Counted from the stretch's first letter, positions 1 to 9,120 are shown. The stretch is 64,000 bases of DNA from Alginatibacterium sediminis (GCF_003610775.1 NZ_RAQO01000004.1:372001-436000); one strand, 5' to 3'. Notes: generated from the sequence alone by a model not told the origin. Numbers and translations are program-made.

Positions 1-112
1 TGACGACTTTGGCGTTTGCATCTAGTAATGCCTTGGCTTGGGCTAAGCCTAAGCCACGTGCTGCGCCGGTGACGATTGCTACTTGTTGTTTTAGATCGAT
101 ACTTGTACTCAT
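1..112 (-). CDS. SDR-family oxidoreductase, N-terminal fragment (cut by window edge)
   Basis: Only the first 37 codons are in the window; the rest lies beyond base 1. The fragment begins MSTSIDLKQQVAIVTG and contains TGAARGLG, the TGxxxGxG nucleotide-binding motif of classical short-chain dehydrogenases. The protein should therefore be an NAD(P)-dependent oxidoreductase. It is the last visible gene of the minus-strand sugar/CoA cluster and starts 8 bases after the preceding stop, so it is probably co-transcribed. A role oxidising a sugar, a sugar acid or a hydroxyacyl intermediate fits the context but is inferred. The substrate cannot be read from this fragment. Confidence 0.85.
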   Translation of the reverse strand, partial: MSTSIDLKQQVAIVTGAARGLGLAQAKALLDANAKVV

Positions 113-120
113 GTCGTTAC

Positions 121-1272
121 CTATTCAAATTTTTGGCTTGCAGGGTGGGTTAGACTGTATTGGTACAATGCTTCGAGTTGTTTGAGGCACTGTTGCGTTG
201 AAACCCGTTTGTGTAAATAGTTGTTGATCAAATCGCCGCCATCATCAGCTAAACTCATATAGCCGTCGTAACGCGGGCGAACCCAAGATTGTTCAAGGGT
301 TTCAAAGGTGTCTTTAAAGAAGTTGTTACATTGCTCATTAATCGTTGGATTCAGCCAGGCTTGCTTATGCGCAGGCTGACCTTGATGCTCGAAGTAATAT
401 CCAGACTGCACCGATTCACTGGCGAGATAGAAACTAAAGTCGATGGCCGCCTGTTGATGCTTAGATAAGCTTGAAATACAGATCCCGGTGCCGCCAATGA
501 TTGACCCTTTGCAACCTAAATCGCCAATTGCGGGCATATCGTGGAAGCGAAGCTGGTGTTTACGGTAATTCGGACGGCCGTAGTTGGTGTAGCCAAACAT
601 CAACGGACAGTAACTAAAATCATCTTCTTGACTCATGATTTCGAAAATCTCGATGGGGTTAGCACTTAGGCACATTTGCGGTACATGACTTGCTAGTTCG
701 CGTAGTAGCCGTAAACAGTCAGAACCAGTTTTGGGATCGACGAGTTGCGCCTCATGTTGTGCGACAGGGTTTCCGAGATTGGCACACAGACTAAAGAAGC
801 CATCAATGGCATCTACGGGTTTGAGTGGGCAGAGCACTTTGCCAGTTTTAGCAAGCTCAATGACCTCAGACCATCGCCTTGGCGCAATGTCAATTAGATC
901 GGGTCGCGAACAAGCAATCTGAGCCGCAGCATCAATTGCCAGTGCCCACTGGTGGCCATCGTAGTGGTAACTTTGATGAGATGGACCGATACTGTTGCGT
1001 GACAAATGAGCGAGCTCTTGGTCTCGACCCACTTGGTCAAGTTTTAGCAAACATGCTTTTCGTGTGATTTCACCGACATGGGGATGATCGATAATCATAA
1101 GATCATACTCCGCCGCCATGACGTCGATAGGGCGATCAGCAAAGGCCTGTAGCGAACGACGCTCCCAAATAATGTTAACCTCGGGATGAAGTTTCGAGTA
1201 TTCGAGTGCTGCTTGTTCGAGCGGCGCATATCCTCGGGGATGGTCCCAAGTCATTCCTCGTAATGTAAGCAT
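121..1272 (-). CDS. Solute-binding-fold protein without signal peptide, CoA-transferase associated
   Basis: This 383-residue protein starts at the ATG at 1272, behind AAGGTAAAC; a TTG at 1308 is possible but less likely. It begins MLTLRGMTWDHPRG, a start I recall from a family annotated as extracellular solute-binding protein (family 1) that often lies beside CaiB-type CoA-transferases. The body resembles periplasmic sugar-binding proteins. However, there is no hydrophobic N-terminal segment and no lipobox, so export by Sec is not supported. The cluster also carries a conventional RbsB-type binding protein at 7933-8877, so this gene is not needed to complete that importer. A cytoplasmic ligand-sensing or enzymatic role is possible but is inference only. 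A GGTRCTACC-type operator lies 23 bases upstream. Confidence 0.75.
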   Translation of the reverse strand: MLTLRGMTWDHPRGYAPLEQAALEYSKLHPEVNIIWERRSLQAFADRPIDVMAAEYDLMIIDHPHVGEITRKACLLKLDQVGRDQELAHLSRNSIGPSHQSYHYDGHQWALAIDAAAQIACSRPDLIDIAPRRWSEVIELAKTGKVLCPLKPVDAIDGFFSLCANLGNPVAQHEAQLVDPKTGSDCLRLLRELASHVPQMCLSANPIEIFEIMSQEDDFSYCPLMFGYTNYGRPNYRKHQLRFHDMPAIGDLGCKGSIIGGTGICISSLSKHQQAAIDFSFYLASESVQSGYYFEHQGQPAHKQAWLNPTINEQCNNFFKDTFETLEQSWVRPRYDGYMSLADDGGDLINNYLHKRVSTQQCLKQLEALYQYSLTHPASQKFE

Positions 1273-1294
1273 GTTTACCTTCTTAAATTGGTAT

Positions 1295-1309
1295 CTTGGT
1301 GCTACCAAG
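1295..1309. promoter_or_regulatory. Operator-like palindrome O1 (GntR/FadR type)
   Basis: The site reads CTTGGTGCTACCAAG: two perfect six-base arms around a three-base centre. It lies between the MaoC gene and the solute-binding-like gene, 23 bases upstream of the latter's start. It shares the GGTRCTACC core with three other sites in this cluster. FadR-subfamily GntR regulators commonly bind short GGT...ACC palindromes, so the regulator at 4602-5300 is the natural candidate. That link is inferred. Confidence 0.6.
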
Positions 1310-1321
1310 ACAAGCGTTAAA

Positions 1322-1765
1322 TTAAGCTTTCTTGTTTGCTAATAACAAATGGTCGCAAACTAGAACGACTGAACCATCTTGTTTGGTAACTGTTAATCGT
1401 TCAGTTACAAAACCGAATTCAGGTTTCCGTTCGTGATCGCGTTTTTCAGTAATTTCAACTTTAACGTTAATGGTATCGCCAATATGCACTGGATTTGGAA
1501 AGCGTAAACGCTCATATCCATAGGTCATTGCAACGGGGTTAATCAAGGTTGCAGTCATGCCAACCCCTACGGCAAAGGTTAGGGTGCCATGGGCAATCCG
1601 TTGTTTAAACGGTTGTGTTTTACACCATTGCGCGTCCATATGGTGCGGGAAAAAATCACCTGTATGACCGGCGTGCAGAACAATGTCTGCTTCGGTGATT
1701 GTTCTACCCAAGGTTTGGCGAGTATCACCAATCTGGTAGTCTTCAAAATAAATTTCCTGGATCAT
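1322..1765 (-). CDS. MaoC-family hot-dog dehydratase/hydratase
   Basis: This 147-residue single hot-dog protein has a MaoC-like N-terminus (YFEDYQIGD), the segment [11 protein letters not shown], and the characteristic RIAHGTLT stretch at about residue 59. The family hydrates enoyl-CoA thioesters or dehydrates 3-hydroxyacyl-CoA in the cytoplasm, and its length is normal for single-domain members. It follows two CoA-transferase genes with a 7-base gap. The simplest reading is a CoA-ester pathway in which a transferase activates an acid and this enzyme adds or removes water. The substrate is unknown; the sugar importer and mutarotase in the same cluster suggest a sugar-derived acid. Confidence 0.85.
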   Translation of the reverse strand: MIQEIYFEDYQIGDTRQTLGRTITEADIVLHAGHTGDFFPHHMDAQWCKTQPFKQRIAHGTLTFAVGVGMTATLINPVAMTYGYERLRFPNPVHIGDTINVKVEITEKRDHERKPEFGFVTERLTVTKQDGSVVLVCDHLLLANKKA

Positions 1766-1772
1766 GCTGAGC

Positions 1773-2933
1773 TCACTTAGCTAATTTGGATAAAATTTTG
1801 TGATTGTCTTCTCCGATTTTGGGAGACCCTTTATTGCTTTTCAGTATCTGACCATTGATACGGATTGGGCAACGGGTTGTTAGCATTTTAACGTTGCCTT
1901 GTTCTATCTCTTGGACGAAATCTAAGACTTTAAAACCCTCATGGGCGAATAATTCAGGCCAATCCAATACGTTGGAACACCACACCTGATGGCTTGACAG
2001 TAAACCTAACCAATAATCGCTGTTTTCGCTGACAAAGTGTTTTGCGAGGCGTGCGTAAATGTAGCTTCGCTCGCTATACCATAAGCGAGAATCGTCCATG
2101 CGAGCTAACTCGTCTAATCCTAGTATCTCGCCAAGTTTATTGATGGCAAAACTAGCAATCGCAAAGTAGCCGTTTTGACTCTGATAGATTCCGTAAGGTG
2201 CGCTCATATAGGCATGCGCGTTGAGTTCACTACAACGGCTTGGTCGTGCATCCCCGCCATTGAGATAGTTAGAAAAGACTTCAAATTGCAAATCAACAAG
2301 TGCTTCTAGCAAGCTAACTTCGACCAAGCCACCTCGCTTCGTTTTACCACGTCGTACTAATAAAGCTAATATGCCTTGTACGAGCTGATAAGAGGCGCTT
2401 AGGTCTGCTATCGCTAAACCGAAGGGAGTAGGGGCGTCACTTGCATTACCATTTAACCATGTAAGCCCTGACATGCATTGGGCCAACAGGTCTTGTCCCG
2501 GTTTGGAGCGCAAGCTACTTTGATTGTTACCATAACCGCTCACAGAGGCATAAATGAGTTGTGGATTGATATGTTTTAGACTTTCATAATCAAGACCGAG
2601 ACGTTCGATAACTCCAGGTCTGAAGTTCTGGATCATGACATCTGCGCTGGCGATTAACTCAAGTGCTAATTGATGATCGACCGGATCTTTAAGGTCTAGG
2701 CTTACGCCTTCCTTGTTTCGATTGATCGCGTGAAATATTGTACTGTCGCCTTCTATTTTTTGCTTAGCAATATATAAGCTACGGCAAATGTCGCCGCCTT
2801 CAGGCCGTTCAACTTTAATGACTCTAGCCCCCAGATCAGCTAAGCGAAGAGCCGCGGACGGCCCGCTTAAAAATTGACTAAAATCTAATACCGTCAATCC
2901 GTTTAATAGTCCGTCTGATTGGGCTGTTTTCAT
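1773..2933 (-). CDS. CaiB/BaiF class III CoA-transferase (copy 2)
   Basis: This 386-residue protein has features of class III (formyl-CoA-transferase-like) enzymes: an N-terminal [20 protein letters not shown] nucleotide-fold segment, IQNFRPGV at about 101-108, and KPGQD at about 144-148, whose Asp148 is at the position of the catalytic aspartate that forms the acyl-anhydride. These enzymes move CoA between carboxylic acids. Its start codon shares one base with the stop of the preceding gene (TAATG arrangement), so translation is probably coupled. It is a close paralogue of the upstream gene, presumably a tandem duplication, and the two could form a heteromer or act on different acids. Confidence 0.9.
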   Translation of the reverse strand: MKTAQSDGLLNGLTVLDFSQFLSGPSAALRLADLGARVIKVERPEGGDICRSLYIAKQKIEGDSTIFHAINRNKEGVSLDLKDPVDHQLALELIASADVMIQNFRPGVIERLGLDYESLKHINPQLIYASVSGYGNNQSSLRSKPGQDLLAQCMSGLTWLNGNASDAPTPFGLAIADLSASYQLVQGILALLVRRGKTKRGGLVEVSLLEALVDLQFEVFSNYLNGGDARPSRCSELNAHAYMSAPYGIYQSQNGYFAIASFAINKLGEILGLDELARMDDSRLWYSERSYIYARLAKHFVSENSDYWLGLLSSHQVWCSNVLDWPELFAHEGFKVLDFVQEIEQGNVKMLTTRCPIRINGQILKSNKGSPKIGEDNHKILSKLAK

Positions 2934-4087
2934 TATTTAAAAAACTCGGTTTCAATGGCGTCGTTGTGTTCGCCAAGCAATGGACTGGGTTTGGCTGAAT
3001 ACAACCGTTGGCCATCAATGTTAATTGGGCAGCGAGTGGTATGAAATTGGTGATCACTTCCACGTTCGGTGGTTTGGGTGAATGCCAGTTCTTTAAAGCC
3101 GTCGTGCGCACTGAGTTTGTCCCAATCAAAGACTTCAGCACACCAATAGTCTGCTGGTTCTAATTTGTCCAACCAGTATTGACTTGTTTGTGACTTGAGA
3201 TGACTAACTAAAATGCTTTTAATAGTATCGCGTTGATCAAACCAATCGTCAGGGTTGTCATAGCTAATTAACGCTTCGCAATCTATTAACTGACCAAGGG
3301 TGACAACGGATCCCATGGCTAAAGCAATAAAGCCATCCTTGCTTTGGTAGATACCATAAGGAGCACCTAAATAGGCATGAGCATTGTTGATTGAGCTACG
3401 CTGAGGAAGTTGATTACCGTCATTAAGATAAGTACTTAAAACTTCAAATTGGAAGTCCAAGGTTGACTCCAATAAGCTTACCTCCACAAAGCTACCTTCA
3501 CCACGTATACCGCGTTTGACCATAGCCGCTAGTAGCCCTTGAACTAAATGGGCGCCAGTAATCATATCGGACACCGCTAAGCCAAAAGGCATAGGGGGTT
3601 GATCTGCATTTCCGTTAAGGTTTACCAGACCACTCATTGATTGGGCGAGTAAGTCTTGTCCTGGTTTGTGTTTCCAAGGACCTTCATCGCCATAGCCACT
3701 AACACTCCCGTATACAATATTCGGATTAAGTTTTTTAACTTCTGGATAGTCTAGCCCAAGCTTTTGCATGACGCCTGGTCGAAAGTTTTGAATCATAATA
3801 TCGGCCTCTTTGATGAGAGACTTCACTTTCTCAAGATCTACAGGGTCTTTAAGATTGGTGCTATAGCTTTCCTTATTACGATTGATGGTCTGAAAAACGG
3901 CACTTTCCCCACCGACGGTTAAATTAGAAATGGTGAGTTGTCGGCACAGGTCGCCAACACCACTGCGCTCAATCTTAATAACACGCGCACCTAAATCGGC
4001 TAAACGGAGGGCAGCAGAAGGACCTGCTAAAAATTGAGAAAAATCTAAAACCAATATCCCGGCTAAGGGAAGATCTTGAGCTTGCAT
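2933..4087 (-). CDS. CaiB/BaiF class III CoA-transferase (copy 1)
   Basis: This 384-residue protein starts at the ATG at 4087 ([10 protein letters not shown]). A longer reading from 4219 would add 44 residues unlike the family and would run through an operator-like site, so it is rejected. [29 protein letters not shown] and KPGQD (Asp145 at the catalytic position) mark a class III CoA-transferase. It closely resembles the next gene downstream through most of its length and overlaps its start by one base. The upstream gap of 92 bases holds operator O2, so it may have its own promoter within the cluster. Confidence 0.9.
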   Translation of the reverse strand: MQAQDLPLAGILVLDFSQFLAGPSAALRLADLGARVIKIERSGVGDLCRQLTISNLTVGGESAVFQTINRNKESYSTNLKDPVDLEKVKSLIKEADIMIQNFRPGVMQKLGLDYPEVKKLNPNIVYGSVSGYGDEGPWKHKPGQDLLAQSMSGLVNLNGNADQPPMPFGLAVSDMITGAHLVQGLLAAMVKRGIRGEGSFVEVSLLESTLDFQFEVLSTYLNDGNQLPQRSSINNAHAYLGAPYGIYQSKDGFIALAMGSVVTLGQLIDCEALISYDNPDDWFDQRDTIKSILVSHLKSQTSQYWLDKLEPADYWCAEVFDWDKLSAHDGFKELAFTQTTERGSDHQFHTTRCPINIDGQRLYSAKPSPLLGEHNDAIETEFFK

Positions 4088-4123
4088 ATCGTAATCCTTA
4101 TTGTACTTAATAAGATTGTATAC

Positions 4124-4134
4124 TGGTACTACCG
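4124..4134. promoter_or_regulatory. Operator-like palindrome O2
   Basis: The core GGTACTACC lies at 4125-4133 inside TGGTACTACCG, 38 bases upstream of the first CoA-transferase start and downstream of the mutarotase gene. It is identical in core to the site at 8927-8937 and differs by one base from the sites at 1295-1309 and 4550-4561. It probably belongs to the GntR regulator encoded at 4602-5300. Confidence 0.6.
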
Positions 4135-4179
4135 GTAAACCACGCGCAAATTGCCAAAAACATCGTCCAGTGCACAGTT

Positions 4180-4524
4180 TTAATCTTGGTGAAATACTTC
4201 GTCCATCGATGCCCACCATTCACCTTCGGCGCGATCACTAAAAGGTAGGTGCATAGGCTTACAAATATCCCACCAAGCTTGTACGTCAGCGTTGTCCCCG
4301 AGCAATGCCATATCCTGCTCGAAGTTTGTGCCTGTGTATTCAAAGTAGCTAAATAAATAGTACTTTTTGTCCGGTAGCTGACGTAAATAAATGGAATAGT
4401 TGCTTAAACAAGCTTTGCTTAGTGCCGACGTGATCGAATCCCACTGATTGGCGTGCAGTTCACGGTAGTGCTCAATTTGGTCTGCTTTAATTTCGATAAC
4501 GCTGCCGACGCGTTTAAGATCCAT
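4180..4524 (-). CDS. L-rhamnose mutarotase-like protein (RhaM family)
   Basis: This 114-residue protein has the RhaM pattern: YRELHANQW near residues 20-28 with His24 at the position of the catalytic histidine, NYSIYLR in the central strand, and a WWDICKPMH segment like the WWKYM region of Escherichia coli RhaM. Family members interconvert alpha and beta anomers of L-rhamnose or related 6-deoxy sugars in the cytoplasm. It is the best clue that the imported substrate is a reducing 6-deoxyhexose or similar aldose. It sits between the regulator gene and the first CoA-transferase gene. The exact sugar cannot be read from sequence. Confidence 0.85.
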   Translation of the reverse strand: MDLKRVGSVIEIKADQIEHYRELHANQWDSITSALSKACLSNYSIYLRQLPDKKYYLFSYFEYTGTNFEQDMALLGDNADVQAWWDICKPMHLPFSDRAEGEWWASMDEVFHQD

Positions 4525-4549
4525 ACTATGCTCCTTATGCTTGGTCTAA

Positions 4550-4561
4550 TGGTGCTACCAA
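4550..4561. promoter_or_regulatory. Operator-like palindrome O3
   Basis: TGGTGCTACCAA lies 26 bases upstream of the mutarotase start and 41 bases beyond the end of the regulator gene. The GGTGCTACC core matches site O1 exactly. Its position in a short intergenic gap suggests that the mutarotase and downstream genes are separately controlled by the same repressor. Confidence 0.6.
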
Positions 4562-4601
4562 GGGGCTCTTAAAAAAGCCAAACTTATGCTTGGCGTTGAT
4601 C

Positions 4602-5300
4602 TCAGTCTTTGGTTTCGTAAAATGACTTCGAATTATGGAAAAATTGTTTAAGAGCCGTTTCTAGTTCACTTCGTTGTCCATTGTGAAACGCTTCAAAAAC
4701 AGCTTTACGTAATATGAAACTGTTTTCCTTACCACCCGCTACCCGCAGTGTTTCTAGGGCCGATTCACGACGCAGATGTTGCAGCGTTTGGCTAAGTTTT
4801 AGATACAAGGTATTTTGACTAAGCTCTGCTAGTACAAGATCGAACTCGTCAATACATGCCATGTAGTCTTCGACACTGGCCAAACGACTTTGCTCCAGTG
4901 CGGTAAAGCATTTATCCAATCGAAGTCGGCCATTGTCATCACAGCGCTCAAAAGCGCGAATCGCGACTTCGGTTTCAATAAGCTCGCGGGCTTCAAACAT
5001 TTCAGACACACTGTTTAACGCCTCGTGATACATCCAAACTGTTGCATCTTTAGGCGTGTTATTGCGCTTGTCGTTTACAAAGCTACCTTCGCCAGCACGG
5101 ATAGTGATCATGCCGACCATAGACAAGGCTCGTAGTGCTTCGCGCAGACGACTGCGGGTTACACTTAGCTGCTCGGCTAAATCACGCTCGTTGGGTAGTT
5201 TGTCTCCCGGTTTTAGTTGGCCAGAAGTTATCAACTCAGCAATTTGCTTAATGATTTTCTCGGTAACTGTTTCTTTTTCGACAGTGGCAAATTGAATCAT
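4602..5300 (-). CDS. GntR-family regulator, FadR/FCD subfamily
   Basis: The start at the ATG at 5300 (MIQFATVEKETVTEKI) follows AAGGATACAC; a longer reading to 5381 lacks support. The 232-residue protein has an N-terminal winged helix with GDKLPNERDLAEQL, VTRSRLREALRAL and GEGSFV, the standard GntR DNA-binding sequence. It is followed by an all-helical FCD domain with EARELIETEVAIRAFER and the late His-containing segment FEAFHNGQRSE. FCD regulators usually bind small acids or sugar acids and release DNA when bound. It sits mid-cluster between the transporter genes and the mutarotase gene, and four matching palindromes occur in the cluster, so it is the likely local repressor. Confidence 0.92.
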   Translation of the reverse strand: MIQFATVEKETVTEKIIKQIAELITSGQLKPGDKLPNERDLAEQLSVTRSRLREALRALSMVGMITIRAGEGSFVNDKRNNTPKDATVWMYHEALNSVSEMFEARELIETEVAIRAFERCDDNGRLRLDKCFTALEQSRLASVEDYMACIDEFDLVLAELSQNTLYLKLSQTLQHLRRESALETLRVAGGKENSFILRKAVFEAFHNGQRSELETALKQFFHNSKSFYETKD

Positions 5301-5391
5301 GTGTATCCTTAAACATTGCGTTACGCGAAGCCAATTTGCCGTTGAACATCGAAAAAGTTTATCAATGTTCACTAATGGCACTTTTTGAAAT

Positions 5392-6372
5392 TTAGCTTTC
5401 GCGTTTGAGGCTGTTGAGAATTACCGCCCCTAATATTAATAGTCCCTTAGCAACTTGCTGCATATAGGGATTAACGTCTAGCAAAATCATACCATTAGTT
5501 AGCACGCCTACAAATAAAACTCCCACTAAGGTGCCAACTAATCGTCCTGAGCCGCCAAACATACTTGTTCCACCAATAATTACGGCGGCAATGACATCTA
5601 ATTCCCAACTAATCCCCAATTCTGGAGATCCGGCCATCAAACGTGATGACAATATGATGCCCACAAAGCCTGAAAGAGCAGCTGTAATGGCGAACACTGC
5701 TATTTTTACTTGGCTTACATTTAAGCCAGACAAGCGTGCAGCTTCAGAATTACCACCGATGGCATAAATGGCGCGTCCAAATGGGGTTTTTTTCATTACA
5801 AAAATACCAACAATGTAGATTACCGCCATATAGATAATCGGCAATGGGATCCCTGCAAAATACCCAGATCCTAGCTGTAAAAACTCCATCGGCAATCCAC
5901 TAACAGGGTAACCACCGGTGATGGTATAGGTGACCCCTCGAATCAAGGTCATCATGGCTAGTGTTACCAAAAATGCATGTAAGTTAAAGTAGGCAGTTAC
6001 CCAGCCACTGATAACACCCCATAGCGAACTAATGGCAACCGTTAGCAATAAAGCCACGGGAATAGGGATGCCAGCTTTAATCATCAGCGCGTTTACGACA
6101 GCAGCAAAAGCAACCACGGAACCAACACTAAGATCAATTTGAGCCAAAATGATAATCATGGTCATACCGACCGCAATAATGGCTTGGAACGAAACCTGAC
6201 GCAGTATGTTGGTTAAGTTAGCAGTGGTTAGAAAGTTGTCAGACAATATGGTTAGGCTTACCACCAATATTGCAAGTACAACATACAGCGCATTATTGAG
6301 TAGAAATCGTGTCACTAGTTTCAATGATACCGGGTCGGTGCCGGGATTTATTTTATTTGCTTGAGTGGTCAT
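5392..6372 (-). CDS. Sugar ABC transporter permease, RbsC/AraH (CUT2) type
   Basis: This 326-residue inner-membrane protein has about eight to ten hydrophobic segments, the IDLSVGSVVA segment at about residue 82, and the EAARLSGLNV cytoplasmic loop typical of RbsC-family permeases that contacts the ATPase. CUT2 permeases work as homodimers with one double-domain ATPase and import monosaccharides. It follows the ATPase gene by 9 bases in the order binding protein, ATPase, permease. The monosaccharide class agrees with the mutarotase encoded downstream. Confidence 0.95.
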   Translation of the reverse strand: MTTQANKINPGTDPVSLKLVTRFLLNNALYVVLAILVVSLTILSDNFLTTANLTNILRQVSFQAIIAVGMTMIIILAQIDLSVGSVVAFAAVVNALMIKAGIPIPVALLLTVAISSLWGVISGWVTAYFNLHAFLVTLAMMTLIRGVTYTITGGYPVSGLPMEFLQLGSGYFAGIPLPIIYMAVIYIVGIFVMKKTPFGRAIYAIGGNSEAARLSGLNVSQVKIAVFAITAALSGFVGIILSSRLMAGSPELGISWELDVIAAVIIGGTSMFGGSGRLVGTLVGVLFVGVLTNGMILLDVNPYMQQVAKGLLILGAVILNSLKRES

Positions 6373-6381
6373 GTGTAATCC

Positions 6382-7890
6382 TTACGCTGCGTTAAAGCTG
6401 GTGCTGGAGGTGGCGTAGTCCAAAATTTGATCTTGGCTGAGGTTTTCATTATCACCACAGAACGTAATCTGCCCTTGGGCCATTACGATAACTCGGTCAC
6501 TTTGTTCAAGTACTTCCGGTATTTCCGAAGAAATCATGATGATGCCAACCCCTTCCTGGGAGAGTGTTTTCAACAAGCCATATATCTGAGACTTTGCGCC
6601 AACATCAATGCCGCGAGTTGGCTCATCCATAATTAAAAGTCGTGGTTTGGTTGCCATCCATTTCGCGATAACCACTTTTTGTTGGTTGCCACCACTAAGA
6701 TTTTTAGCCAGCTGTTGACGGTTATTACACTTAATATGTAGATCTGTGATCATTGAATTAGAAAGCTTGTTCTCTGTTTCTTGGGGTATAATAAGCCCGC
6801 GCTTGATACGTTCGAGAACGGTCAGGTTGATGTTGTCTCCAATGCTATGATCAAGCACTAAACCCTCTTCTTTGCGGTCTTCGGATATAAACCCTATTCC
6901 ATTTGCTTTAGCTTGCCGTGGCGACTTTATTTTTATCGATTTACCATCTAAAAATAGCTCTCCGGCAGGCAGCGGATCTGCGCCAAACAGAGCTCTTACT
7001 AGTTCAGTGCGTCCAGCGCCAGCTAAGCCAGTTATCCCCAAGATCTCTCCCTCGTGAACTTCAAATGAGATATTTGAAAACTTACCAGGACTTGAAAGAT
7101 TTTTTGCTTCGAAAAAAGTAGGGCCAACGTCGCGCTTTTGGTGAGCTTGTACAGAAATAGAGTTTCCGACCATTTGTTCGATGATAACTGACTTCGGTGC
7201 ATCGTCGATATCCAAGGTTGTGATATAACGACCATCACGATAAACACTAATTTTATGCGCTATTTGCGGTAGCTCTTCGAGACGATGAGAGACATAAATA
7301 ATGCCCATCCCTTTTGCACTTAAGCTGCGCATCACTTTAAATAGTTTTTGAACATCTTCCTCAGATAGAGATGACGTTGGTTCATCCATGATCAACACTT
7401 TGCTTTCATAGCTAAGTGCCTTCGCGATTTCAACAATTTGACGCTCGGCTACACTCAAATAACGTACAATTGCCTTAGGCTTAATCGGGCTTTCAAGAGT
7501 ATCCAGAATAGCTTGCGCTTTGGCTTGCATTTCCTTCCAATCAATAAGATTTCTTGATGTTTTGGGGCTATGCCCTAGAAATATGTTTTCAGCGACGCTG
7601 AGATCGCTAATAAGACTAAATTCTTGATAAACAGCGCTAATACCGGCCTCGCTAGCTTGCTTAGGATTCCTACAGTTAAGTGCTTCTCCCTCAAGCATTA
7701 TTTGGCCAGAGTCGGCCTGATGAGCTGCGGTTATCACTTTGATTAATGTGCTTTTACCAGCACCATTGGCACCCACTAAGGCATGTATTTCGCCTGGTTC
7801 AACTTGTAGAAATGCGTTCTCTAATACACTGACACCAGAAAACTGTTTGTTGATACCACTTGCTTTTAACAATGGTGAATTCACAGTCAA
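6382..7890 (-). CDS. Sugar ABC transporter ATP-binding protein, RbsA/MglA (CUT2) type
   Basis: This 502-residue double ATPase is of the usual RbsA length. The first half has Walker A GANGAGKST, a signature-like LSVAERQIVEIAKAL, and Walker B VLIMDEPTSSL. The second half has an altered Walker A (GLAGAGRTEL), NLSGGNQQKVVIAKWM, and Walker B LLIMDEPTRGID. A degenerate second Walker A is normal in this family. It energises monosaccharide import through the permease encoded just downstream. Confidence 0.96.
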   Translation of the reverse strand: MTVNSPLLKASGINKQFSGVSVLENAFLQVEPGEIHALVGANGAGKSTLIKVITAAHQADSGQIMLEGEALNCRNPKQASEAGISAVYQEFSLISDLSVAENIFLGHSPKTSRNLIDWKEMQAKAQAILDTLESPIKPKAIVRYLSVAERQIVEIAKALSYESKVLIMDEPTSSLSEEDVQKLFKVMRSLSAKGMGIIYVSHRLEELPQIAHKISVYRDGRYITTLDIDDAPKSVIIEQMVGNSISVQAHQKRDVGPTFFEAKNLSSPGKFSNISFEVHEGEILGITGLAGAGRTELVRALFGADPLPAGELFLDGKSIKIKSPRQAKANGIGFISEDRKEEGLVLDHSIGDNINLTVLERIKRGLIIPQETENKLSNSMITDLHIKCNNRQQLAKNLSGGNQQKVVIAKWMATKPRLLIMDEPTRGIDVGAKSQIYGLLKTLSQEGVGIIMISSEIPEVLEQSDRVIVMAQGQITFCGDNENLSQDQILDYATSSTSFNAA

Positions 7891-7932
7891 CTCCTTTGAA
7901 TAGTGCGGCGACTAAGTCGCCGCAACTAGTTA

Positions 7933-8877
7933 TTACAAGTAATCGCGGCTTTCTATGTACTCTTTAAGTTCCGCTGGTGTCCCTGAAACATAAGTGCGTA
8001 GTGGCACAAGTACTTCAGATTTAGTTTCGCCTTTGGTCGCTAATTCATAAGCATTAGTCACGGCTTGGTAGCCAATCTCGAACGGTTGCTGCGTTGTCAC
8101 AGCTTTCAAGAATGTGCCTTCTTCTTGCATGAAACGCGCAACGTCTAAGCTCATGTCAGTACCCATCATGACCATATCGTCCAGCCCTTGAGTTTTAACA
8201 GCGGCATAAGCGCCTAGCATTGAGGTTAAGTTCCATGCCCAGATCATGTCAGTTTCGGGCTTGGCTTGAAGGATTGCCTCGGTTACGCTCATACCGAGTT
8301 CAACATATTCCGCATCTTGTCTGGCTACAATTTCAACCCCTGGTAACTTTGTTACTTGGTCTAAAAATCCGTTAACACGTTCTAGGCCAACCGAATATTT
8401 ACTCGTACCAATGACCGCAATTTTGGCATTCCCACCCATGTTCTCATTGATATAGCGTACTGCTACTTCGCCAGTTTCTTTACCTAAGTCGTAATTGTTT
8501 ACACCTACAAAATACTTCATGTTTTCAGAGTTAACTTTTGAATTCCAAGTAACTACTGGAATGCCGCTGTTGACTGCACGGTCGAAGGCTGCCGCTGAAG
8601 CTTCGTCGTTTTGCGGGGAAATGGTTATCGCATCAACCCCTTGAGCAACAAAGTTGTCCATGATTGAGGCTTCTTTAGCCAAGTCACCGCTTGAATCAGC
8701 AACTCTTACTTTAATGTTTAAATCTTCTCCGGCCTGTTTCATTCCGTGCATAACCTCAGACATCCATTCGCCTTTGGTATCTAGCAAAATGGCGCCAATG
8801 GTTACATCTTTTGCAATGGCTGCGCTTGAGCTGGCGATGATAAGGCTGGCTAAAATACCTTTTACCAATCCGTTCAT
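7933..8877 (-). CDS. Periplasmic sugar-binding protein, RbsB type
   Basis: This 314-residue protein has a clear Sec signal peptide (MNGLVKGILASLIIASSSAAIA, cleavage near residue 22). The start is fixed by AAGGAG seven bases upstream. It has the Peripla_BP_4 pattern, including GEWMSEVMHGMKQAGED near the N-terminus and VAQGVDAITISPQ at about 77-89. It should bind a monosaccharide in the periplasm and deliver it to the CUT2 importer encoded next. It is first in the cluster, with an operator-like palindrome about 50 bases upstream, so this is the likely main promoter. Confidence 0.95.
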   Translation of the reverse strand: MNGLVKGILASLIIASSSAAIAKDVTIGAILLDTKGEWMSEVMHGMKQAGEDLNIKVRVADSSGDLAKEASIMDNFVAQGVDAITISPQNDEASAAAFDRAVNSGIPVVTWNSKVNSENMKYFVGVNNYDLGKETGEVAVRYINENMGGNAKIAVIGTSKYSVGLERVNGFLDQVTKLPGVEIVARQDAEYVELGMSVTEAILQAKPETDMIWAWNLTSMLGAYAAVKTQGLDDMVMMGTDMSLDVARFMQEEGTFLKAVTTQQPFEIGYQAVTNAYELATKGETKSEVLVPLRTYVSGTPAELKEYIESRDYL

Positions 8878-8926
8878 AGGTGTTCTCCTTAAGTGTGTAG
8901 GGTGGTAGCTTGTTGTTGTGGGGGTG

Positions 8927-8937
8927 TGGTACTACCG
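8927..8937. promoter_or_regulatory. Operator-like palindrome O4
   Basis: TGGTACTACCG lies about 50 bases upstream of the RbsB-type gene, in the 243-base divergent gap shared with the RNA methyltransferase gene. Its GGTACTACC core equals that of O2. A repressor here would control the whole importer-led transcript. Confidence 0.6.
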
Positions 8938-9120
8938 GGATCAAAAATAGGGCTTAAATGACTAAATATCTGAGATCTTGATCATGTTTTTTGATTATGG
9001 TGCGAAAAATAAGCAATTATGTGTTGAGAATGAGATCATCAACCGGTGATATCAAATCCCACCATTTCCGATTTATGTTTGCTAAAATACAGCCAATTAT
9101 TACGGTGTTCTGGTGAAAAA

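Noticed and set aside
4088..4219. N-terminal extension of the first CoA-transferase
   Set aside because: It runs through an operator-like palindrome and into the mutarotase gene end. The start at 4087 matches the family.
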